Origin: JAKZRT01 sp965247915
GTDB taxonomy: Bacteria > Pseudomonadota > Alphaproteobacteria > Rhodobacterales > Rhodobacteraceae
Length of the DNA stretch: 64,000 nt
Assembly: GCA_965247915.1 (NCBI GenBank)
Contig: OZ252048.1
Location: 3,782,001 to 3,846,000 of the forward strand
Direction: 5' to 3'
The translations under genes were made by a program, and so were the position numbers. The stretch's first letter is position 1, and each line of letters begins with the position of its first letter. Shown here in pieces: positions 1-7,538 of the stretch. The notes below the pieces were generated by a model, which was not told the DNA's origin, did no database searches, and saw nothing but the letters and a program-made list of their open reading frames with translations.

Positions 1-147
1 ACCGCGGGCGCGTCTGCGCCCGAAGAATTGGTCGATGAGGTGGTGGACGCCTTTCGTGCGCGCTTTGATCTTACGGTCAAGACCGTGGAGACCACCAAAG
101 AGGCCGTTGAGTTCAAAGTGCCGCGGGTTCTGAGGCAGGCATCTTGA
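1..147 (+). CDS. ispH: 4-hydroxy-3-methylbut-2-enyl diphosphate reductase, C-terminal fragment
   Basis: Only the last 48 codons are in the window; the gene begins upstream of base 1. The fragment opens with TAGASAPEELVDEVV and ends in VLRQAS before a TGA at 145-147. The TAGASAPE motif near the C-terminus is characteristic of IspH (LytB), the [4Fe-4S] enzyme that makes IPP and DMAPP in the last step of the MEP isoprenoid pathway. The iron-binding cysteines lie outside the window, so the call rests on the C-terminal motif and on the following rnhA gene, a neighbour seen in related bacteria. Confidence 0.8.
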   Translation, partial: TAGASAPEELVDEVVDAFRARFDLTVKTVETTKEAVEFKVPRVLRQAS

Positions 148-201
148 GGGGCGACCGCCAAACGCCCGAGGCCGAACTTGCCGCGTTTATCGGGGCCGCG
201 C

Positions 202-678
202 GTGCCTGAGTTCTTCGCCTTTACCGACGGGGCCTGTTCGGGCAACCCCGGCCCGGGCGGCTGGGGCGCGCTGTTGCAGGCGCGCAACGGCGAGACGGTG
301 ATCCGCGAGCGCGAGCTGAGCGGTGGCGCGGTCGAGACCACCAACAACCGCATGGAATTGTTGGCCGCGATCGAGGCGCTTGAAGCGCTGGAGCGGGCCA
401 GCGAGATCACGGTGGTGACCGACAGCGCCTACGTCAAGAACGGGATCGAGACCTGGCTGGCCAACTGGAAGCGCCGGGGCTGGAAGACTGCCGCCAAAAA
501 GCCGGTCAAGAACGAAGACTTGTGGCGGCGGCTTGACGACGCGGCTGCGCGTCACCGCGTGGTCTGGCAGTGGGTCAAGGGCCACGCCGGGCACCCGGAA
601 AACGAACGCGCCGATGCGCTGGCACGGGCCGGAATGGACCCTTTCAAGCCGGTGAAAAAGCCCAAGCCAAAGGCCTGA
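202..678 (+). CDS. rnhA: Ribonuclease HI
   Basis: The product is a cytoplasmic endonuclease that cuts the RNA strand of RNA-DNA hybrids (R-loops, Okazaki primers). From the GTG at 202 it is 158 residues, the usual family length. It begins MPEFFAFTDGACSGNPGPGG, so the upstream in-frame TTG at 178 is probably not used. The four acidic catalytic residues are visible: Asp9 in TDGACSGNPG, Glu52 in NNRMELL, Asp74 in TDSAYV and Asp138 in NERADAL, with the conserved His128 in KGHAGH. The tail is lysine/proline-rich. It lies 54 bp downstream of ispH and 60 bp before dapE on the same strand. Confidence 0.93.
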   Translation: MPEFFAFTDGACSGNPGPGGWGALLQARNGETVIRERELSGGAVETTNNRMELLAAIEALEALERASEITVVTDSAYVKNGIETWLANWKRRGWKTAAKKPVKNEDLWRRLDDAAARHRVVWQWVKGHAGHPENERADALARAGMDPFKPVKKPKPKA

Positions 679-738
679 CGCCAGATTGCCGCGCGCGCCG
701 GAACCGGTTAGCAAGGCGGCAATTGGAAAGGACCGCAC

Positions 739-1887
739 ATGACCCAAGCGCTCGATCCTGTCGATCTGACCGCGCGTCTGGTGCGCTGTGCTTCGGTGAC
801 GCCGAACGACGACGGCGCGCTTGATGTGGTGCAAGCGGTTCTGGAAGCGGGCGGTTTTGACTGCACGCGCATCCCGCGCCGCGATATCGACAACCTTTTC
901 GCCCGGTGGGGCGAGAAAGGGCATGGCCGCAGTTTCGGCTTTAACGGCCACACCGATGTGGTGCCGGCGGGCGATGCTGCCGACTGGCGTTTTGATCCCT
1001 TTTCCGCCCAAATCTCCGACGGCAGGCTTTGGGGGCGCGGGGCGGCCGACATGAAATCGGGCGTCGCGGCATTTGCGGCGGCGGCTGTTGAATTTGTTAC
1101 AAATTCCCCGCCCGACGGCGCGGTAATCCTTTCGATCACCGGCGACGAAGAGGCGGATGCAACCGACGGAACCGCCGCGATTCTGGAGTGGATGGCCGGG
1201 AACGGCGAGGCGATGAGCGCCTGCCTGGTGGGCGAGCCGACCTGCCCCGGGACCATGGGCGAGATGATGAAAGTCGGGCGGCGCGGATCGATGACCGCCT
1301 ACATCAAAGCAACCGGCGTTCAGGGTCATTCGGCCTATCCACACCGCGCGAAAAACCCGGTGCAGGCCATCGCACGATTAGCCGACCTTCTGGCCCGGCA
1401 CGGGTTGGATCAGGGCACCGAACACTTCGGCGCCTCGACGCTGGCCGTGACCACGATCGACACCGGCAACGCGGCAAACAACGTCATTCCGGCGACCTGC
1501 CGGATGGCGGTCAACATCCGGTTCAACGACGCCCACGACTCGGACAGCCTGACCGCCTGGCTGGAAAGCGAGGCGGCGAGGGTTGGGGCTAAAACCGACG
1601 TAACAATCACCATGCGGACCCAGGTTTCGGGCGAAAGCTTTCTGACGCCGCCGGGGGAGCTGAGCGCGCTGGTGGCGCGTGTGGTCGAAGAAATGACCGG
1701 GGTCAGACCGGAACTTTCGACATCCGGCGGCACGTCGGACGCCCGGTTCATCAAAAACCATTGCCCGGTTGTCGAATTTGGCCTGGTTGGCGCGACCATG
1801 CACAAAGTCGATGAACATGTTGAGGTTGCCCATATTCGCCAATTGAAGGACATCTATTCGGGCATTCTGGCCGGGTATTTCGCCTGA
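739..1887 (+). CDS. dapE: Succinyl-diaminopimelate desuccinylase
   Basis: A 382-residue M20-family metallohydrolase that converts N-succinyl-LL-2,6-diaminopimelate to LL-diaminopimelate and succinate in lysine and peptidoglycan-precursor synthesis. Dinuclear zinc-site motifs are visible: GHTDVVPAGD (about residue 70), WGRGAADMKSG (about 100) with the bridging Asp, and the catalytic/metal pair GDEEADATDGT (about 135). The C-terminal half carries the dimerisation-domain motif GHSAYPHRAKNP and the terminal ligand region ATMHKVDEHV. A GGAAAGGA-like ribosome site precedes the ATG. Its TGA overlaps the next ATG by one base (TGATG), indicating translational coupling. The next lysine-pathway enzyme, dapF, is also in this window (42640). 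Confidence 0.95.
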   Translation: MTQALDPVDLTARLVRCASVTPNDDGALDVVQAVLEAGGFDCTRIPRRDIDNLFARWGEKGHGRSFGFNGHTDVVPAGDAADWRFDPFSAQISDGRLWGRGAADMKSGVAAFAAAAVEFVTNSPPDGAVILSITGDEEADATDGTAAILEWMAGNGEAMSACLVGEPTCPGTMGEMMKVGRRGSMTAYIKATGVQGHSAYPHRAKNPVQAIARLADLLARHGLDQGTEHFGASTLAVTTIDTGNAANNVIPATCRMAVNIRFNDAHDSDSLTAWLESEAARVGAKTDVTITMRTQVSGESFLTPPGELSALVARVVEEMTGVRPELSTSGGTSDARFIKNHCPVVEFGLVGATMHKVDEHVEVAHIRQLKDIYSGILAGYFA

Positions 1888-2471
1888 TGGACCAGCGCTG
1901 GCTGGTGGTCATGGTCAAAGAGCCGCGCCCGGGGCGGGTCAAGACGCGGCTGGCGCGCGACATCGGCAATGTGGCTGCTGCCTGGTGGTTCCGCCATCAA
2001 ACGGCGCGGCTGATCCGACGCCTGCACGACCCGCGCTGGACTTTGGTTCTGGCGGTCAGTCCGGACAGCGAAGGCCTGCAAAGCAAGGTCTGGCAAGGGC
2101 GCGTGCCGCGCATCGCCCAAGGCCGAGGCGATCTGGGGGACCGGATGGCGCGGGTATTTGGCGGCATGCCCGATGGTCCGGTGGTCATTATCGGCAGTGA
2201 TATTCCGGACATCACGCGGGCGCGGGTCTGGCGGGCCTTCCGGAAACTGGGACCTTGCGAGGCGGTGATCGGACCGGCCATCGACGGCGGCTTTTGGCTG
2301 CTCGGGCTCAAGCACCGCCGCCTGGCCCTTGCCGGGCTTTTTGACGGTGTGCGCTGGTCGACCGCGCACGCGCGCGCGGACACGCTGGAACGCCTGGCGG
2401 GTCTGCGGGTCGCCGAAGTTGGCACACTTGGCGACATCGACACCGCCGCGGACCTGCGGCACACGCCGTAG
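1887..2471 (+). CDS. DUF2064 / TIGR04282-type glycosyltransferase-like protein
   Basis: A 194-residue protein with the fold signature of a small GT-A nucleotidyltransferase. The N-terminus VVMVKEPRPGRVKTRLARDIG resembles the PxxGxxKTRL substrate-binding loop, and GSDIPDITRARVWRAFRKL followed by IGPAIDGGFWLLGL matches the DUF2064 (TIGR04282) family. Members are related to CofC-type guanylyltransferases but their reaction is mostly uncharacterised, so no substrate is assigned. The start codon overlaps the dapE stop, so both are probably expressed from one message. It is the last gene before the nested transposon. Confidence 0.75.
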   Translation: MDQRWLVVMVKEPRPGRVKTRLARDIGNVAAAWWFRHQTARLIRRLHDPRWTLVLAVSPDSEGLQSKVWQGRVPRIAQGRGDLGDRMARVFGGMPDGPVVIIGSDIPDITRARVWRAFRKLGPCEAVIGPAIDGGFWLLGLKHRRLALAGLFDGVRWSTAHARADTLERLAGLRVAEVGTLGDIDTAADLRHTP

Positions 2472-2562
2472 AAAGGCCTAACACCGGCCCGAATGCGGCC
2501 AATAAAGACCCGCTGTTGGAACGCGCGCCCGCGGCAGGCTCGCCCGCCGCGCCCTTGTAATC

Positions 2563-2655
2563 ATCACATTTCCAAAAAATACTCCGGGGAGAGCGCGGGA
2601 GGGGCCGCGCCCCTCTCGCCCCTTCGCGACGCGGAACGCGGCGCAAACCCTTGCC
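2563..2655 (+). repeat. Dispersed intergenic repeat, copy 1
   Basis: This copy matches the block at 46221-46309 in order and spacing. Shared blocks are ATACTCCGGGGAG, a GC-rich palindrome, GCGACGCG and CGGCGCAAA followed by CCTT-GCC. The palindrome pairs 2599-2605 with 2609-2615 (GAGGGGC/GCCCCTC, 3-nt loop). It lies about 90 bp downstream of the DUF2064 stop codon, so it may form a transcript-end hairpin. It looks like a REP-type non-coding element. Confidence 0.7.
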
Positions 2656-2785
2656 TTTTTCTTTTACGTGATTATCCCTTAACGACAAGTAAAAATCACT
2701 CCTGGATTCCTCTCTAATGCCCCGGATGGCGACAGACAGTGAGTTCAGGGCGTATTTCTATATCGAGAAAGTTCTGGCCGATCTA
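2656..2785 (+). other. Target region of the nested transposon, with an interrupted short ORF
   Basis: From the ATG at 2717 a reading frame (MPRMATDSEFRAYFYIEKV...) runs into the IS630 end at 2784. If the whole 2786-7538 insertion is removed and one TA kept, the frame continues as LRPVTIKTIGNDK and stops after 35 codons. I recognise no family. It may be a short remnant rather than a gene. The rest of the segment is unremarkable. Confidence 0.25.
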
Positions 2786-2798
2786 AAGCATATTGCAT

Positions 2799-3759
2799 TT
2801 AATCTGAGGCATATCCCGCGGCCTTGAGGAAGTTCCAGCATTGGTCTGGGTCGAAGAGATCACAAATGTCGCTGAGGGCGTCAAAGAGGGCATCGAAGGT
2901 TCTTGCTCCAACCCTTCGCAGGTGAGCTTTCAACTTTGAGAACACCATTTCGATCGGGTTAAGATCCGGGGAGTAGGGTGGCAGGAACAAGAACCAGCAT
3001 CCGCGCGCCCTCAACGCCTGTGCCGCGCGGTGGCTTTTGTGGGTGGAAAGATTGTCGAGAATGACCACAGTTCCAGGGTCCAGCGCAGGCGCAAGCTGGG
3101 TCTCGATATAAGTCTCGAACGCCGATCCATCCATTGCGCCGCTGATCACCCAGGGTGCAATCAGCGCGTTATGGGTCAGCCCGGCGATGAAGGTCTGCGT
3201 GCCCCATTTTCCAAAGGGTGCGGTGCCATAAAGCCGCTCACCCCCGAAGCTGCGCCCGCGCAACCGGGTGAGGTTGGTTTTGACGGCGGTTTCATCGATG
3301 AATACCAGCCTGTGCGGTTCGGCGCGCATGCGCGGCTGGCGGCGGCTGATCCATTCCCTTCGCGCCTTATGCAGGGCGGGCCGGTCACGTTCCTGCGCGA
3401 CAAGTCCTTTTTTTATATGAAAACCCTGCGCGTTCCAGAGCCCGGTGGATTGAGGAGAGCTGAACGCTCACGCCGTGCGTCTCCGCAAGCGCACCCGCAA
3501 GTTCCTGCAATGTTATGTCCGGTTCAGCCCGGACAATCTCGATCAGGAAACCCGCATGCGGTGCCAGCTTGCCAAACCGGCCCGCTGGCCTGCCCTGTGG
3601 CTTGGGTGTGACCTCGCCCCGCTCACGTTGATCCGCCGCATAACGCACCGCCGTCGCTGCACTGACGCCATAAACCCGCCCCGCAGCGCGACAAGAGTTT
3701 CCGGCCGCAATATACCCGCATATCCGCTGCCGAAGATCCAAAGAATACGGTTTGCCCAT
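2799..3759 (-). CDS. IS630-family transposase, two frames joined by frameshift (copy 1)
   Basis: The first frame starts at the ATG 3759 behind GGAGGTGGAGC and encodes an N-terminal helix-turn-helix part (MGKPYSLDLRQRICGYIAAG...). It ends at 3385. The second frame ends at 2799 and holds the DDE catalytic domain: VFIDETAVKTN, VVILDNLSTHKS and PPYSPDLNPIEMVFSKLK. They meet at a run of seven A (T7 at 3408-3414 on the plus strand), just after GFSYKK. Skipping one base there gives a single 319-residue protein. The A7 run is conserved in all three IS630 copies of the window, so slippage-dependent fusion is likelier than decay. It differs from copy 2 by Gly/Arg in RSF(G/R)GER and Val/Ala in IEM(V/A)FSK. 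Confidence 0.85.
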
Positions 3760-3851
3760 GCTCCACCTCCTCACGGGAAATGAATCAGACAAACAACACT
3801 TTGGGAATCCCCTTTCGATTGGGGATTATATACGAAAGTGCCCATTTTCTG

Positions 3852-3880
3852 TTGACGCCTTACCGGGATTGTGGCACTAT
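3852..3880 (+). promoter_or_regulatory. Candidate promoter of the IS1595 transposase
   Basis: TTGACG at 3852-3857 is followed after 17 bp by CACTAT at 3875-3880, just inside the left inverted repeat and 26 bp before the transposase ATG. The -10 match is weak. A GGAGG ribosome site sits 5 bases before the ATG. Confidence 0.35.
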
Positions 3881-3905
3881 ACTTCCATAAAGAGCGGAGG
3901 CAGAC

Positions 3906-4877
3906 ATGGCAACGAACGCACCGGGCAAGCACTTCCGCAAGGGTATGTCGCTGGTCGAGGTCATGCGGGTATTCCCCGACGATGCAGCGGCGGAGGCATG
4001 GTTCATCAAAGCCCGCTGGCCGAACGGCATCCATTGCCCTTGCTGCGGGTCTGTCAGCGTGCAGACCGGCGCGGCGCACAAGACCATGCCCTACCGCTGC
4101 CGCGACTGCCGCAAGCGGTTCTCGGTCAAGACCGGGACCGTCATGCAATCCTCGAAGCTGGGCTTTCAGGTATGGGCGCTGGCCGGTTACCTCATGACGA
4201 CGGGTCTGAAGGGGCAGGCCAGCATGAAGCTGCATCGTGACCTGGCCATAACGCAGAAAACGGCATGGCACCTGGCGCACCGAATCCGCGAGACGTGGGC
4301 GCGGGAGAGTAGCCCGTTTGCAGGTCCGGTCGAAGCCGACGAGACCTATATCGGCGGCAAGCGGCGGAATATGCCCAACGCCAAGCGGAAAGAGTTGACG
4401 GGCCGGGGCACGGTCGGCAAGGCAGCGGTCGCGGGCGTGAAGGACCGGGAAACCAACCGGGTAGCCGCGCGCCGCATGGAGGCTACCGACGCCGGGGCGC
4501 TGCAAAAGTTCGTGCGGGAGCATGTCGAAGCCGGCGCAACCCTCTACACCGACGAGGCGGCCGCCTATCGCGGGATGCCGGAATTCGAGCATGAGGCGGT
4601 CAACCACAGCGCCAGGGAATATGTGCGCGACATGGCGCACACGAACGGCATGGAGTCGTTCTGGTCCATGCTGAAACGCGGTTACGCCGGCACTTTCCAC
4701 AAGTTCTCCGAGAAACACCTTGACCGCTATGTCGCGGAGTTTGCCGGACGGCACAACATTCGCCCGCGCGACACCATCGACATGATGCAGTCGGGTGCCA
4801 TCGGCATGACCGGCAAGCGATTGCGCTACCGCGACCTCATCGCAGACAACGGACTGCCGAGCGGGGCGAGGGGCTAG
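3906..4877 (+). CDS. IS1595-family transposase
   Basis: A 323-residue transposase. The N-terminal zinc ribbon shows two CxxC pairs (CPCC near residue 40, CRDC near 62), followed by the RFSVKTGTVMQSSKLGFQVW region typical of the ISXO2/IS1595 group. The catalytic domain shows the first acidic residues in VEADETYIGGKRR, the second Asp in LYTDEAAAY and the HTNGMESFWSMLKRG motif. It starts at an ATG behind a GGAGG site and ends well inside the element. It appears intact and could mobilise the whole 3821-7507 unit. Confidence 0.93.
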   Translation: MATNAPGKHFRKGMSLVEVMRVFPDDAAAEAWFIKARWPNGIHCPCCGSVSVQTGAAHKTMPYRCRDCRKRFSVKTGTVMQSSKLGFQVWALAGYLMTTGLKGQASMKLHRDLAITQKTAWHLAHRIRETWARESSPFAGPVEADETYIGGKRRNMPNAKRKELTGRGTVGKAAVAGVKDRETNRVAARRMEATDAGALQKFVREHVEAGATLYTDEAAAYRGMPEFEHEAVNHSAREYVRDMAHTNGMESFWSMLKRGYAGTFHKFSEKHLDRYVAEFAGRHNIRPRDTIDMMQSGAIGMTGKRLRYRDLIADNGLPSGARG

Positions 4878-4912
4878 AGACCTGGACGAGCAGGCCAATC
4901 ATGCACTAACAT

Positions 4913-5062
4913 TCAAACTGGACCACTCAGTGGGGGCTGATCAGCAGGAACGTTTCGGGAAAGAATTGAGACCGACCAGCCTAATGGAAGTTCGAGGTCG
5001 GCGACCTTGACTTCCAGTTTCAGGACTCGCTCTTCCAGAGCTTTCAGTTTTTCGTCACCCAT
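4913..5062 (-). CDS. Possible small coiled-coil ORF in the IS1595 element
   Basis: A 49-residue frame starts at the ATG 5062 with MGDEKLKALEERVLKLEVKV. The leucine-heptad pattern resembles SlyX-type short coiled coils. A GGGGAGCAAAGCC stretch precedes the ATG. It is oriented opposite to the transposase. It may be a second passenger ORF or a chance frame; there is no family match I can name. Confidence 0.25.
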   Translation of the reverse strand: MGDEKLKALEERVLKLEVKVADLELPLGWSVSILSRNVPADQPPLSGPV

Positions 5063-5168
5063 GGCTTTGCTCCCCGGTCGTGGGTGGTGAGCCTTGGCCG
5101 CTGGGAGACGGCCGGGGCTCTCTCGAGAGGCAGGGCGATTCCGTTCCCCGCCTCCAAAGCATCGTCTA

Positions 5169-6224
5169 AAGCGGTTTGCGTTTGATGTGAATCGAAAGGG
5201 GATTCCCAAAGTGTTGTTTGTCTGATTCATTTCCCGTGAGGAGGTGGAGCATGGGCAAACCGTATTCTTTGGATCTTCGGCAGCGGATATGCGGGTATAT
5301 TGCGGCCGGAAACTCTTGTCGCGCTGCGGGGCGGGTTTATGGCGTCAGTGCAGCGACGGCGGTGCGTTATGCGGCGGATCAACGTGAGCGGGGCGAGGTC
5401 ACACCCAAGCCACAGGGCAGGCCAGCGGGCCGGTTTGGCAAGCTGGCACCGCATGCGGGTTTCCTGATCGAGATTGTCCGGGCTGAACCGGACATAACAT
5501 TGCAGGAACTTGCGGGTGCGCTTGCGGAGACGCACGGCGTGAGCGTTCAGCTCTCCTCAATCCACCGGGCTCTGGAACGCGCAGGGTTTTCATATAAAAA
5601 AAGGACTTGTCGCGCAGGAACGTGACCGGCCCGCCCTGCATAAGGCGCGAAGGGAATGGATCAGCCGCCGCCAGCCGCGCATGCGCGCCGAACCGCACAG
5701 GCTGGTATTCATCGATGAAACCGCCGTCAAAACCAACCTCACCCGGTTGCGCGGGCGCAGCTTCAGGGGTGAGCGGCTTTATGGCACCGCACCCTTTGGA
5801 AAATGGGGCACGCAGACCTTCATCGCCGGGCTGACCCATAACGCGCTGATTGCACCCTGGGTGATCAGCGGCGCAATGGATGGATCGGCGTTCGAGACTT
5901 ATATCGAGACCCAGCTTGCGCCTGCGCTGGACCCTGGAACTGTGGTCATTCTCGACAATCTTTCCACCCACAAAAGCCACCGCGCGGCACAGGCGTTGAG
6001 GGCGCGCGGATGCTGGTTCTTGTTCCTGCCACCCTACTCCCCGGATCTTAACCCGATCGAAATGGCGTTCTCAAAGTTGAAAGCTCACCTGCGAAGGGTT
6101 GGAGCAAGAACCTTCGATGCCCTCTTTGACGCCCTCAGCGACATTTGTGATCTCTTCGACCCAGACCAATGCTGGAACTTCCTCAAGGCCGCGGGATATG
6201 CCTCAGATTAAATGTAATATGCTT
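5169..6224 (+). mobile_element. IS630-family element, copy 2, inside the IS1595 element
   Basis: The 1056-bp element runs from AAGCGGTTTGCGTTTGATG at the left to the inverse of AAGCATATTACATTTAATC at the right. It is flanked by TA at 5167-5168 and 6225-6226. It has the same length and nearly the same sequence as copy 1. One visible change is in the terminal repeat (TATTACATT here, TATTGCATT in copy 1). It therefore inserted in the IS1595 element, which had itself inserted in, or moved together with, copy 1. Confidence 0.93.
5251..6211 (+). CDS. IS630-family transposase, two frames joined by frameshift (copy 2)
   Basis: The first frame (ATG 5251, stop near 5625) encodes the helix-turn-helix part. 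The second frame, ending at 6211, encodes the DDE domain with VFIDETAVKTN, VVILDNLSTHKS and LNPIEMAFSKLK. The frames join at the A7 run 5596-5602. Removing one base gives 319 residues. Ala in IEMAFSK matches the third IS630 copy at 41391, so this copy probably keeps the ancestral residue and copy 1 carries the change. Confidence 0.85.
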
Positions 6225-6409
6225 TAGTCGCGGTTCTCCGCGTCTTTCGTATAATCCCACTTGGAAGGCTTCTTGGATACCTTGTATCCCTCCGAGGCGC
6301 TCGACCCGCCTTGAACTATCCAATCTAGGCATATCAGGCTTCCCCCGCAACATCGTTCAGACCCGCTCTGTCGGGCCGCCCGCTGAATAGAATAGCCTGC
6401 CCCCGGCAT
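6224..6409 (-). CDS. Possible small passenger ORF with a SKWDYTK tail
   Basis: A 61-codon frame runs from the ATG 6409 to a stop at the IS630 copy 2 junction. Before that insertion the frame would also have stopped there (TAG instead of TAA), so the C-terminus is unchanged. It ends KKPSKWDYTKDAENRD, resembling the DDWDYLKREPESSE tail of the other small ORF in this element (7318-7476). The N-terminal half is not recognisable, and the true start may lie further downstream. An inverted repeat CCCCGC/GCGGGG lies just beyond its start, near 6418-6446. Confidence 0.3.
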   Translation of the reverse strand: MPGAGYSIQRAARQSGSERCCGGSLICLDWIVQGGSSASEGYKVSKKPSKWDYTKDAENRD

Positions 6410-6508
6410 GGGGTAGCTCCCCGCGCTTGGCGAATAGGCGGGGCTTCTTCCGTTCTGGACGATGTTGCAACGGCCCGGCACCAGCGACGGGCCTTGTGAG
6501 GGTCTGCC

Positions 6509-7318
6509 GTGCTGCCTGTCTATGTCATCAATCTCGACCGCCGCCCGGATCGCTGGGCAATGATGTCGGAACAGCTCGACCGCTTGGGAATCGAGGCAAC
6601 GCGCATCCCGACTGTCGATGCCCGGCTGCTCGCCGCGCAAGAGCGGTGGGAAATGGAGACGAACGGCAATCCGCCGTTCTGGCGCATCAACCAGGGCGCG
6701 GCGGCCGGGATGCTCGGACATAGCAAGGCCATGATCGAACTTCTCGGTACGGATGCGCCGGCGGCGCTGATCCTTGAAGACGACGCCGAACTCGCGCCCG
6801 ACACGCCGGCGCTTCTGGAGGGAGTGGATTGGTGGCCCGCACGCGCGCATGTCGTGCGGTTGGAGGCCAGTAATCGCCATTCCCGGTCTCTGTGGCGTCC
6901 AAGCGGTAGCACGCCGTCCTGTCGGGCGTTGCAACGGCTGGAGCGATGGTGTGGGGGATCGGCGGCCTATATGATCGAACGGCGCGGCGTGCGGGTCGCG
7001 TTGAAGGCGTTTGCCGATCCAGACCATACAGTGGACCATATCCTGTTCGATCTTCGCTATTCGAAGACGGCGCGACAGTTACGGACGGTGCAGATTGTGC
7101 CGGCGATGGCGCGACAGCGGGCCGAGGACGGCACGGACCAAGAGGAATGGCGTCAGAAGGCCGAGTTACAGGGCAGAAAGCGACGCATGTATCGGCTGCG
7201 TCGCAATCTGCGCTCAATGCCCTACAAGACGCGCGTGCTCGCCTTGCTGGCGCTCGGCATGGTGCGAAAGACGCCCATCCTCTACAAGGAAACACCACAG
7301 CAAGAGGAAGGCTGCTGA
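6509..7318 (+). CDS. Glycosyltransferase family 25 protein (transposon passenger)
   Basis: A 269-residue protein starting at a GTG with LPVYVINLDRRPDRWAMMSE, the N-terminal signature of GT25 (LPS galactosyltransferase-like). It continues with GCL-like AAGMLGHSKAMIELL and the acidic metal site ALILEDDAEL at about residue 90. The C-terminal third is arginine/lysine-rich (RRMYRLRRNLR) and may contact the membrane. The acceptor is not predictable. It lies inside the IS1595 inverted repeats and its stop overlaps the next ATG, so it travels with the transposon. It could alter surface glycans of a new host. Confidence 0.8.
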   Translation: MLPVYVINLDRRPDRWAMMSEQLDRLGIEATRIPTVDARLLAAQERWEMETNGNPPFWRINQGAAAGMLGHSKAMIELLGTDAPAALILEDDAELAPDTPALLEGVDWWPARAHVVRLEASNRHSRSLWRPSGSTPSCRALQRLERWCGGSAAYMIERRGVRVALKAFADPDHTVDHILFDLRYSKTARQLRTVQIVPAMARQRAEDGTDQEEWRQKAELQGRKRRMYRLRRNLRSMPYKTRVLALLALGMVRKTPILYKETPQQEEGC

Positions 7319-7476
7319 TGTCCGATTCCCGCAAGCGCGGTCGCCCGGTCGAGAAACCGGAACCCGACTTCATACCGGACAACCCAAAGAATGTGCTGCG
7401 CGCATTGGTAACAGCGCCTCCGCGCGGCAAGGACGATTGGGATTATCTCAAGCGGGAGCCGGAGTCGTCTGAATGA
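7318..7476 (+). CDS. Small hypothetical protein, transposon passenger
   Basis: A 52-residue basic N-terminus (MSDSRKRGRPVEK, with an AT-hook-like RGRP) is followed by NPKNVLRALVTAPPRGKDDWDYLKREPESSE. The ATG overlaps the glycosyltransferase stop (TGATG), which supports real translation. It ends 8 bp before the right inverted repeat. I know no assigned function. The GRP motif suggests, but does not show, nucleic-acid contact. Confidence 0.55.
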   Translation: MSDSRKRGRPVEKPEPDFIPDNPKNVLRALVTAPPRGKDDWDYLKREPESSE

Positions 7477-7538
7477 CGACGCTTGGGCACTTTCGTATAT
7501 AATCCCCTTTCGATTCACATCAAACGCAAACCGCTTTA

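Larger units (their letters stand above)
3821..7507 (+). mobile_element. IS1595-family element with passenger genes
   Basis: Perfect 23-bp terminal inverted repeats lie at 3821-3843 and 7485-7507 (outer bases GGGGATTATATACGAAAGTG). The 8-bp direct repeat TTTCGATT flanks them at 3813-3820 and 7508-7515, as expected for IS1595. The element is 3687 bp, or 2629 bp without IS630 copy 2 and its duplicated TA. That is too long for a simple IS, because it carries a family 25 glycosyltransferase gene and small ORFs besides the transposase. IS1595 elements with passenger genes are known. The target is the terminal region of IS630 copy 1. Confidence 0.92.
2786..7536 (-). mobile_element. IS630-family element, copy 1, split by the IS1595 element
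   Basis: The element occupies 2786-3820 and 7516-7536 (1035 + 21 = 1056 bp, exactly the length of copy 2). The IS1595 element and one copy of its 8-bp target duplication separate the two parts. The outer ends are AAGCATATTGCATTTAATC and, inverted, AAGCGGTTTGCGTTTGATG. The element is flanked by TA (2784-2785 and 7537-7538), the dinucleotide target duplication typical of IS630/Tc1-mariner elements. The split lies in the terminal region upstream of the transposase start, so the coding part is intact but one end is displaced by 3.7 kb. Confidence 0.9.

Noticed and set aside
187..1344. Minus-strand frame of 385 codons across rnhA and dapE
   Set aside because: It is a codon-bias shadow of two well-supported genes and has no family motifs.
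6224..7039. 271-codon minus-strand frame opposite the GT25 gene
   Set aside because: Most of it is a shadow of the glycosyltransferase; only the last 61 codons are kept as a low-confidence small ORF.
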